Positions 1 through 5,549 of a DNA stretch of 5,549 nucleotides are shown here, piece after piece; the first letter of the stretch is position 1, and each line of letters begins with the position of its first letter. The DNA is from Desulfocapsa sp. (GTDB taxonomy: Bacteria; Desulfobacterota; Desulfobulbia; Desulfobulbales; Desulfocapsaceae): contig JAOZLM010000172.1 in the NCBI GenBank assembly GCA_029934815.1, positions 1-5,549 on the forward strand. The letters run 5' to 3'. Position numbers and translations under genes: made by a program. A model generated the notes under the pieces. That model was given only the letters and a program-made list of their open reading frames with translations. It was not told the origin of the DNA and did not search any database.

Positions 1-23
1 TTCCTTCAAGGCCGCGGCAAATT

Positions 24-36
24 ACTCAAATTGAGT
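24..36. promoter_or_regulatory. 13-bp perfect palindrome upstream of selA
   Basis: ACTCAA and TTGAGT are perfect inverted arms around a single central A. A one-base centre is too tight for a full hairpin, so this resembles a DNA-binding dyad more than an RNA stem, although an inner 4-bp stem with a 5-base loop could form. No regulator is recognised, and a palindrome this short can occur by chance in AT-rich sequence. Confidence 0.25.
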
Positions 37-67
37 GGTGGTGTCAACAGGAAAAACACTCTTTTTT
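33..67 (+). terminator. weak terminator-like hairpin with T-run
   Basis: GAGTG (33-37) can pair with CACTC (57-61), followed directly by six T and a further T-rich stretch to about 79. The stem is only 5 bp and the loop is 19 bases, so it is weak as an intrinsic terminator. If real, it would end transcription of a gene lying before the window and leave selA to start its own transcript. Confidence 0.25.
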
Positions 68-158
68 GTTTTTCTTTTAGCTTTCTTATTTACAGGGATT
101 CTCCTGCTTGAAAACTATTTGCTTTTCATGTAGTTAAAGCGTAGCATTAATATGTTTA

Positions 159-164
159 TATAAT
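159..164 (+). promoter_or_regulatory. candidate -10 box for the selA operon
   Basis: A perfect TATAAT lies 18 bases before the preferred selA ATG. No good -35 element is found at 16-18 bases upstream; the nearest partial match is TTAAAG at 134-139 with 19-base spacing. The leader would be very short. The whole region is AT-rich, so this is only a candidate. Confidence 0.25.
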
Positions 165-172
165 TGAATCGT

Positions 173-185
173 GAGAGAAAAAATG
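173..185 (+). promoter_or_regulatory. Shine-Dalgarno-like site that favours the ATG at 183
   Basis: GAGAG at 173-177 sits 5 bases before ATG 183 and is the only purine-rich ribosome-binding candidate nearby. The alternative in-frame GTG at 171 overlaps this site and is preceded only by AT-rich sequence with no Shine-Dalgarno match. This decides the start in favour of 183. Confidence 0.5.
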
Positions 186-1592
186 TGTGATGTAAACAAG
201 CTCCTTCGTAATCTTCCCAAAATTGACCGTGTTTTAGACGATCTTCAAGACACCTTTTCTGAAAGCATTCCTCTTGCCATTATAAAATCTGCTGTGCAGC
301 AATGTATAGAAGAGAAAAGAAAATTGATCCTTGATGGAAAGCTGAAAACACTGCCTCAGGATCAGGAAGCCTGGTACAAGATTTTTACAGAATCTATTCT
401 AAAAAAAAACAGTCTTAATTATAGGCGTGTAATCAATGGGACAGGTGTGGTTATCCATACTAATCTTGGTCGTTCGTTGCTAGGGGCTCAAAGTATTGAC
501 GCTTTACAGGTCGCCGGTGGATGTTATACCAATCTTGAGTTTGATCTTACTACTGGCAAACGTGGCAGTCGATACAGTCTGGTCGAGGAAATTATATGTG
601 ATCTTACCGGGGCTGAAGCTGCGATAGTTGTTAACAATAATGCAGCTGCAGTCTTACTGGCCTTAAATACACTCTCCTTTAATTCTGAAACCATTGTATC
701 ACGAGGACAACTGGTTGAGATTGGTGGATCATTTAGAATTCCTGATGTGATGTCAAGAAGTGGTGCGAGAATGGTTGAAGTGGGTGCCACTAATAGAACC
801 CATGTCCATGATTACGTCGATGCTATTACTGACGAGACCACACTTCTGTTAAAAGTTCATACCTCAAATTTTAGAGTAATCGGGTTTACTTCCGAAGTTC
901 CCGTGGCTGATATGGTTGCAATAGGTAAGAAACATGATATTCCCGTTATGGAGGATCTTGGCAGTGGATCATTAATCGATCTTTCACCGTGGGGCTTACC
1001 TAAGGAGCCAACTGTTCAGGAAATTGTTCAGGAAGGGGCGGATGTCGTAACCTTTAGCGGAGATAAGCTTTTAGGCGGTCCACAGGCAGGAATTATTGTT
1101 GGGAAAAAGGCAATTATCGATAAAATCAAGAAGAACCCGATGAATCGTGCATTGCGAATTGATAAATTTACCCTGGCAGGTCTTGAGACTGTCCTTCGTA
1201 ATTATTATGATCTTGATATGGCAATTGCCAATGTACCAACACTTACAATGCTCACTGCTGCCCCTGATACTATTAAGAAAAAAGGGCAGGCAATTCTAAG
1301 ACGTCTTGGTGGTGCTACTAAACAGAAAAATATCATCGAACTCCGGAAAACAGTATCGAAGGTTGGAGGCGGTGCCATGCCTGAACACGGTCTTGCCAGC
1401 TGGGCGTTAGTATTACACCCAAAATCCGGAAAGGCAGCAACGCTTGAAAAGCAACTTCGGTCACGCGATATCCCCATAATTGGTCGAATTGAAGATGAGA
1501 AGATGATTCTTGATTTACGAACTATTCAGGGGCCAGATATTCCGCTACTAGTTGATATGTTAAAGTCATTTTCCGGTAAGAGTGAAAACTAA
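183..1592 (+). CDS. selA: L-seryl-tRNA(Sec) selenium transferase (selenocysteine synthase)
   Basis: SelA is a cytoplasmic PLP enzyme that converts seryl-tRNA(Sec) to selenocysteyl-tRNA(Sec), using selenophosphate as the selenium donor. The product here is 469 residues, close to the 463 of E. coli SelA, so it looks complete. The N-terminus (LLRNLPKIDRVLDD) matches the tRNA-binding head of the family. It is followed by VINGTGVVIHTNLGRS, a glycine-rich fold-type I core, and the PLP-lysine motif FSGDKLLGGPQAG. Counted from ATG 183 that lysine is residue 295, the number known for the E. coli enzyme. R322 and R325 in the ALRIDK stretch fit the paired active-site arginines of the family. The ATG at 183 is chosen over GTG 171 because of its ribosome-binding site. 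The stop overlaps the next start by one base (TAATG), which suggests coupled translation. The usual partner selB is not adjacent on this side. Confidence 0.96.
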   Translation: MCDVNKLLRNLPKIDRVLDDLQDTFSESIPLAIIKSAVQQCIEEKRKLILDGKLKTLPQDQEAWYKIFTESILKKNSLNYRRVINGTGVVIHTNLGRSLLGAQSIDALQVAGGCYTNLEFDLTTGKRGSRYSLVEEIICDLTGAEAAIVVNNNAAAVLLALNTLSFNSETIVSRGQLVEIGGSFRIPDVMSRSGARMVEVGATNRTHVHDYVDAITDETTLLLKVHTSNFRVIGFTSEVPVADMVAIGKKHDIPVMEDLGSGSLIDLSPWGLPKEPTVQEIVQEGADVVTFSGDKLLGGPQAGIIVGKKAIIDKIKKNPMNRALRIDKFTLAGLETVLRNYYDLDMAIANVPTLTMLTAAPDTIKKKGQAILRRLGGATKQKNIIELRKTVSKVGGGAMPEHGLASWALVLHPKSGKAATLEKQLRSRDIPIIGRIEDEKMILDLRTIQGPDIPLLVDMLKSFSGKSEN

Positions 1593-3682
1593 TGCTGGAA
1601 TTCTTTAATCACGATTTGTTTAATAGTCTCCAGCGATGCGATTTTATCCGTTTTGCTCCTGAATTTATACAGGTTATAGATGCAAATATTCCAACTCTTG
1701 AGTCAGTAACATTCCTTGATCCGGTAATGCCTCAGCCTGCAGATTCAAGTGACGAAAGTGAAGAGAATAGAAGGGAAAGGGAGGCAATGGAGGAGGCTGC
1801 AGCTTCCAATCGTCCGGTGAAGACCGCCGATGTTCTGTACTTACCACTTGCGGTAGGGGATACCACAGTAATAGCTGAACTGAAAGGGCTGGATGATTAT
1901 TTGTTCCGAAAGATTGGCAATGACTGGCTTGAGGATTTACAACCGCAGTTGATGCGTGAATTTTTGCTGATTAAACGAGCCAATATTGATTCCTTAACCG
2001 GGCTTCTCAGTAGTTTTCATTTGCATGAATCGTTAAACGTTGAGACTGGTGCTCTATCAGGGGTGTTGGTTCTCCTGTCTGTGTCCCCTAAGGGATCAAA
2101 CGCCTTCTATGCCAGATCGTATCTAAATAAAACTGTATCGTTGTTAAAAGGCTTTATAGATGAACGCTTTCTTCTATATTATATAGGGCAATCGTGTTTT
2201 GCCATGATCTGTAAAGATACTGACCCTGGCTTTTCTTCAGCCTTTGCACCTTCATTGCTAAATCTTTTTAAGAGGGAATCCTGTTCACGAGTGAATGTTG
2301 CTACTTTGAATTTAGCACATTTGGACTTAAATTCTGACACCTCGTCTTCTGTGTCCGAGGCCATTATGAAAAAGGCCTGGGCTGCGTTACACATAGCCAG
2401 TAAACGTGGGCCTTTTGCATTTTGTAACGCATCAGTTCTTGAGAATCTTGCCGCTCATCCTTTAGCGCCACCCTCTACGCGACTTAAACGCTGGTTGCAA
2501 CGGGTAGCCAGAAAGTATAATAACTTTTCGTTGCTGCAGTTTGCTGGTGGAGACGAAAAATTATTAGAAAATATTAAGGCTCAGGCGGGCAGAAAAGAAG
2601 ACGTCGTCACAATAGAAGGTAATTCGTTCTTGTTTCTGCCAATGGTTGACAGGAAAGAACTCAAAAATATTGCTGGAAAAATCATAGCTGGTAGCATCAA
2701 GAAACCCACTGGAGTATCAATCCCCAATGTTGGCATTGCCATCTACTCCCAAAATGAACGATCTAAATCAGATATGTTACTGAGCTGTCGAAAAGCCCTT
2801 TGTCACGCAGCTTTTTTTGAGCCAGGTTCTGTTGTTATTTGTGATGCCGTGAGTTTTAATATTAGTGGCGATATCTATTATGGTGATGGAGATCTTGTCC
2901 GGGCTGTGACTGAGTACAAGAAAGGATTACAACTGAGCCCCGAAGATGGGAATCTGTTAAACAGTCTAGGTGTTTGTTATGCACAAATGAACAGGCATAA
3001 GGATGCGGTTCGCTGTTTTGAAGAGGCAACTAAAAGTAAAGATGACCGTTTCATGGCCTTATATAATCTTGGCTTCGAGTTGCAGCAACAAACAGATAAG
3101 CTTGCTGCCATAAAAACATTCTCCAGTGCCCTTGCTTGTCCTACTGAAAAAAGTCAGAAAGTGGCTCGGAAGGACATTAGCTTTCAACTCTCTGTGCTTT
3201 GCTGCCAGGGGAAACTGTATAAAAAGGGACTGGCTCTTCTACAGCCTTGGTATGACAATGAAGCAAACGGAAAAGCTCTCAGATACCTTGGCGAACTGCA
3301 CAGTGGTGTAGGCGACTATAAAAAAGCCATGAAATATCTTCAGCTCGCTATTCGCTATGATGAATACGACGCAGAAGTCTTAAGCCTTTTAGGTGAAATC
3401 TATTTGCAACAAAATGAAGGTGATGATATTGCCTTGCGCTTGTGTGAGAAAGCTGTGGAGCTTAATCCGGATTCATTGCATTTGAAAATTCGTCTGGCCA
3501 GGGCGCAGATGCATTGTGGTGATCTGGCTGCAGCAGGAAAAATCCTGCAGCCCTGTCTGCGAAACAAGAAAACAAGGTTGGCAGCTTTACAGCTGAAAGT
3601 AATCCTGGCAAATGATCAGGGAAATAGTGTCGCAGCAGCCAAATGGCAGGCGAAAGCTGAACAATTTTCTGTACTACTATAA
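1592..3682 (+). CDS. TPR protein with two degenerate GGDEF-like domains
   Basis: This is a 696-residue protein, probably cytoplasmic, with no signal peptide or membrane segment. Residues 1-43 are followed by a charged linker (about 44-80, rich in D, E, S and R). Residues 80-100 resemble the last strands of a GAF-like sensor. Residues 126-280 look like a GGDEF fold: DSLTGLL at 133-139 is the usual entry motif, GQSCF at 199-203 sits where GGDEF should be, and the AWAALHIASKRG stretch matches the terminal helix. A second, shorter relic spans about 295-420, with EGNSF at 342-346 in the signature position, then VGIAIYS and a closing helix. Neither signature keeps the D and E needed for diguanylate cyclase activity, so catalysis is unlikely. 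Residues 425-696 hold about seven or eight TPR repeats, for example NLLNSLGVCYAQMNRHKDAV. There are 16 cysteines but no CxxC motif. The precise function is unknown; a ligand-binding or protein scaffold is my inference. The start has a GGTAAGAG element upstream, inside selA. Confidence 0.85.
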   Translation: MLEFFNHDLFNSLQRCDFIRFAPEFIQVIDANIPTLESVTFLDPVMPQPADSSDESEENRREREAMEEAAASNRPVKTADVLYLPLAVGDTTVIAELKGLDDYLFRKIGNDWLEDLQPQLMREFLLIKRANIDSLTGLLSSFHLHESLNVETGALSGVLVLLSVSPKGSNAFYARSYLNKTVSLLKGFIDERFLLYYIGQSCFAMICKDTDPGFSSAFAPSLLNLFKRESCSRVNVATLNLAHLDLNSDTSSSVSEAIMKKAWAALHIASKRGPFAFCNASVLENLAAHPLAPPSTRLKRWLQRVARKYNNFSLLQFAGGDEKLLENIKAQAGRKEDVVTIEGNSFLFLPMVDRKELKNIAGKIIAGSIKKPTGVSIPNVGIAIYSQNERSKSDMLLSCRKALCHAAFFEPGSVVICDAVSFNISGDIYYGDGDLVRAVTEYKKGLQLSPEDGNLLNSLGVCYAQMNRHKDAVRCFEEATKSKDDRFMALYNLGFELQQQTDKLAAIKTFSSALACPTEKSQKVARKDISFQLSVLCCQGKLYKKGLALLQPWYDNEANGKALRYLGELHSGVGDYKKAMKYLQLAIRYDEYDAEVLSLLGEIYLQQNEGDDIALRLCEKAVELNPDSLHLKIRLARAQMHCGDLAAAGKILQPCLRNKKTRLAALQLKVILANDQGNSVAAAKWQAKAEQFSVLL

Positions 3683-3698
3683 GGTAGGTAAGCTAATG
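3683..3698 (+). promoter_or_regulatory. ribosome-binding site that fixes the LOG-family start
   Basis: GGTAGG at 3683-3688 lies 7 bases before ATG 3696. The frame is also open upstream to an ATG at 3612, but that start lies inside the preceding gene, lacks a comparable site and would add 28 residues unlike the family. The site supports the shorter protein. Confidence 0.6.
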
Positions 3699-4376
3699 GA
3701 AGGAAAAGAACGACGGCGTTTGAGCAGAGAACCAAAATATTGTCTGGAAAATGATGTGATTGGTGACTCCTGGCGGATGTTCCGTATTATGGGAGAGTTT
3801 GTGGAAGGTTTCGATGGTATGTCAGCCGTCAACGTTCCATCTGTTTCAATTTTTGGATCAGCAAGAACAAAGACAGATGACCCATGGTATCAAAAAGCGG
3901 AACATATTGCTTCAGAACTTGCTAAAGCCGGATATGGTGTTATTACCGGTGGTGGCCCCGGAATTATGGAGGCAGCAAATAAGGGGGCGCATGAAGCTGG
4001 CGGAGTGTCAGTTGGTCTAAATATCGCTTTGCCCCATGAGCAGGATCCAAACCAGTATGCCAATTTTCCCCTTGATTTTAAGTATTTTTTTGTTAGAAAA
4101 GTAATGTTTTTAAAGTATTCTCTGGGGTTTATCTGTATGCCGGGTGGCTTTGGTTCCCTTGATGAGTTATTTGAGGTCATCACCCTGATTCAGACGGAGC
4201 GTATAAAACCCTGCCCGATTTTGTTGGTTGGAAGTTCTTTCTGGGGTGGATTAATCGACTGGATTAAAGATCAGTTTATTACCAACGGCACAATAAACCC
4301 TAGAGACCTTGATCTTATTCAACTCGTTGATGATACCGAAGAAGTCATTGAAATTATAAAAAAGAGTGTTGTATAG
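3696..4376 (+). CDS. LOG/TIGR00730-family Rossmann-fold protein, probable nucleoside 5'-monophosphate phosphoribohydrolase
   Basis: This 226-residue protein belongs to the LOG family, once called lysine decarboxylase-like. Characterised members split the N-glycosidic bond of nucleoside or cytokinin riboside 5'-monophosphates, releasing a base and ribose 5-phosphate. Visible motifs in order are an N-terminal helix typical of the longer bacterial subgroup (DSWRMFRIMGEFVEGFDGM, 24-42), the first Rossmann strand VSIFGSAR (50-57), the loop TGGGPGIMEAANKGA (84-98), the conserved RK pair (134-135) and PGGFGSLDE (149-157). The last corresponds to the PGGxGTxxE signature, with serine in place of threonine and the glutamate kept. 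It starts 13 bases after the TPR gene and ends in tandem TAG codons. The family call is firm. The substrate is not known, and the old lysine decarboxylase name should not be used as a function. Confidence 0.92.
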   Translation: MEGKERRRLSREPKYCLENDVIGDSWRMFRIMGEFVEGFDGMSAVNVPSVSIFGSARTKTDDPWYQKAEHIASELAKAGYGVITGGGPGIMEAANKGAHEAGGVSVGLNIALPHEQDPNQYANFPLDFKYFFVRKVMFLKYSLGFICMPGGFGSLDELFEVITLIQTERIKPCPILLVGSSFWGGLIDWIKDQFITNGTINPRDLDLIQLVDDTEEVIEIIKKSVV

Positions 4377-4392
4377 TAGGTGATATCGTAAT

Positions 4393-4413
4393 CATTTTCC
4401 ATTTTCCATTTTG
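4393..4413 (+). repeat. three tandem 7-base units before pilT
   Basis: CATTTTC, CATTTTC and CATTTTG follow one another without gaps in the 51-base space between the LOG gene and pilT, ending 3 bases before the pilT ribosome-binding site. The array is too short to classify. It could be a slippage-prone tract or simply a pyrimidine-rich unstructured leader that keeps the start site open. Confidence 0.6.
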
Positions 4414-4427
4414 CATAGGAGCAACGA

Positions 4428-5510
4428 ATGGCCCAGATAGATGCATTTTTTAAATTAATGAATGATGAGGGTGCCTCGGATTTACATATGGTTGCCGATC
4501 AGCAGCCCATTCTTCGTATCCGTGGTGACATGGAGCGCGTTAAATTTAAGAAAATGGAAAATGAAGAGCTGAAAGGGATGCTCTATGAAATATGCCCTGA
4601 AGATAAAATTAAATTATTTGAAGAAACGGGTGATATTGATTTCGGTTATGAAATTCCAGGCCTTGCCAGATATCGTTGTAACTACTTTCGGCAGAAATTT
4701 GGTATTGGTGCAGTATTTCGTGAAATTCCAAGTGAAATTTTAAGTTGTGAACAATTAGGGCTTCCCAAAGTAATTTCCCGTCTGGCCTATCTTCCTAAAG
4801 GTCTCGTCTTGGTAACAGGTCCTACTGGATCGGGTAAATCTACCACTCTTGCAGCTATTGTGGATGAGGCGAATAAAAACAGAAAAGATCATATCCTCAC
4901 AATTGAAGATCCCATAGAATTTGTTCATCGTTCCCAGAAATGTGTCATTAATCACCGTGAAGTTGGGCAGCATACAAGAAGTTTTGGTGCAGCTCTTCGT
5001 GGCGCTCTGCGTGAAGATCCGGATATCATTATGGTAGGTGAGATGCGTGATCTTGAAACGATTGCTCTTGCCATGGAAGCGGCTATGACCGGTCATCTGG
5101 TTTTTGGAACCTTGCATACCATTAATGCCATGAAAACAGTTGATCGTATAGTTGAGATTTTCCCGGCAAATCAGCAGGGACAGGTTCGATCAACTCTGTC
5201 AGATGCGCTAAAAGCTGTAGTTTCTCAGACTCTTTTTAAACGGACAGATATCAAAGGGCGTTGTGCAGCGCTTGAAGTACTTATTGCAACGCCAGCTGTT
5301 CGTAATCTGATTCGTGAAGGCAAAACATACCAGATTGCCTCAGTTATGCAGACCGGTAAAAAATACGGAATGCAGACCCTTGATGATGCCATCATGATGT
5401 ATCTCGAAAAGCGACAGATAAGTGCTGATGATGCTTACTCCAACGCTGTTGAAAAATCTAAATTCTTAAAATTCCTCCGTAAGCCTCCTTCTGATTTTAC
5501 TGAAGTGTGA
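4428..5510 (+). CDS. pilT: type IV pilus retraction ATPase, PilT family
   Basis: PilT is a hexameric cytoplasmic ATPase at the base of the type IV pilus. It drives pilus disassembly, giving twitching motility and surface adhesion. The 360-residue product is full length for the family. The N-terminal PAS-like domain carries ASDLHMVADQQPILRIRGDM (16-35). The ATPase core has Walker A GPTGSGKST (131-139), the Asp box TIEDPIEF (158-165), Walker B PDIIMVGEMRD (198-208) and the His box GHLVFGTLHT (222-231). AVRNLIRE (290-297) is a conservative variant of the AIRNLIRE motif needed for retraction in characterised PilT proteins, which favours PilT over the assembly ATPase PilB or the secretion ATPase GspE. 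INHREVG replaces the more usual INQREVG. A strong AGGAG (4417-4421) lies 6 bases before the ATG. No other pilus gene is in the window. A PilU-like or second PilT paralogue cannot be excluded. Confidence 0.93.
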   Translation: MAQIDAFFKLMNDEGASDLHMVADQQPILRIRGDMERVKFKKMENEELKGMLYEICPEDKIKLFEETGDIDFGYEIPGLARYRCNYFRQKFGIGAVFREIPSEILSCEQLGLPKVISRLAYLPKGLVLVTGPTGSGKSTTLAAIVDEANKNRKDHILTIEDPIEFVHRSQKCVINHREVGQHTRSFGAALRGALREDPDIIMVGEMRDLETIALAMEAAMTGHLVFGTLHTINAMKTVDRIVEIFPANQQGQVRSTLSDALKAVVSQTLFKRTDIKGRCAALEVLIATPAVRNLIREGKTYQIASVMQTGKKYGMQTLDDAIMMYLEKRQISADDAYSNAVEKSKFLKFLRKPPSDFTEV

Positions 5511-5549
5511 TGGATTCGTAAAAACTCTTCATCTTCTTCGTTACGCGCC
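5511..5549. other. non-coding tail after pilT
   Basis: This short tail has no reading frame that can be judged. CGTAA (5517-5521) and TTACG (5541-5545) form an inverted repeat across a CTTC-rich spacer. No T-run follows within the window, so it is not a recognisable intrinsic terminator, and the window ends before the structure can be assessed. Confidence 0.35.

Noticed and set aside
2..34. C-terminal tail of an upstream gene (frame 2 ends at TGA 32-34; frame 1 ends at TGA 109-111)
   Set aside because: Only 10 to 36 codons are visible, several frames are open by chance at this length, and none gives a recognisable protein end.
109..111. In-frame TGA as a possible selenocysteine codon, given the nearby selA
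   Set aside because: The frame closes at a TAG after 11 more codons, there is no recognisable selenoprotein context, and no SECIS-like stem follows.
171..182. GTG start adding four residues to SelA
   Set aside because: No ribosome-binding site upstream, and the purine-rich GAGAG inside it serves the ATG at 183.
524..790. Antisense open frames inside selA, the LOG gene and pilT
   Set aside because: They are shadows of strongly supported genes on the + strand, with no ribosome-binding sites or recognisable protein features.
2546..2560. GGDEK (residues 319-323 of the TPR protein) as a GGDEF catalytic motif
   Set aside because: It follows the first strand of the second domain, where DxDxFK normally stands, and is not in the hairpin position. 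EGNSF at 342-346, followed by hydrophobic LFLP, fits the signature position better.
3126..3311. 61-codon forward frame inside the TPR gene
   Set aside because: It is out of frame within a clear TPR coding region and its translation resembles no known protein.
3612..3695. 28-residue N-terminal extension of the LOG-family protein
   Set aside because: It lies inside the end of the TPR gene in another frame, has no good ribosome-binding site, and its residues do not look like the family; ATG 3696 has a GGTAGG site 7 bases upstream.
4377..4427. Terminator or separate promoter between the LOG gene and pilT
   Set aside because: No stem followed by a T-run and no convincing -35/-10 pair are visible in these 51 bases; a separate pilT promoter remains possible but is not supported.

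Overview
The window reads as an ordinary chromosomal segment of a Gram-negative, probably anaerobic bacterium. It has moderate to low GC, a selenocysteine-synthesis gene, and a type IV pilus retraction ATPase. A deltaproteobacterial (Desulfobacterota) host is my best guess from this combination and from the style of the proteins. It is an inference, because nothing in the window fixes the taxonomy.

Layout: positions 1-182 are a T-rich non-coding leader with a short palindrome, a weak terminator-like hairpin and a possible -10 box. Four genes then run on the + strand with almost no space between them: selA (183-1592), a 696-residue protein with two degenerate GGDEF-like segments and TPR repeats (1592-3682), a LOG/TIGR00730-family Rossmann-fold protein (3696-4376), and a pilT-type ATPase (4428-5510). 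The gaps are a 1-base overlap, 13 bases and 51 bases. No convincing terminator separates the genes, so a single transcript is plausible. The last 39 bases are non-coding.

The genes do not form one known pathway. SelA makes selenocysteyl-tRNA(Sec). The LOG-like protein probably hydrolyses nucleoside 5'-monophosphates. PilT powers pilus retraction. The most unusual member is the second gene. Both of its GGDEF-like segments have lost the catalytic signature, so it looks like a binding or scaffold protein rather than a cyclase, joined to a TPR protein-interaction array. Its start codon overlaps the selA stop. No selB, selD, tRNA-Sec, other pil genes, mobile elements, CRISPR arrays or RNA genes were found.
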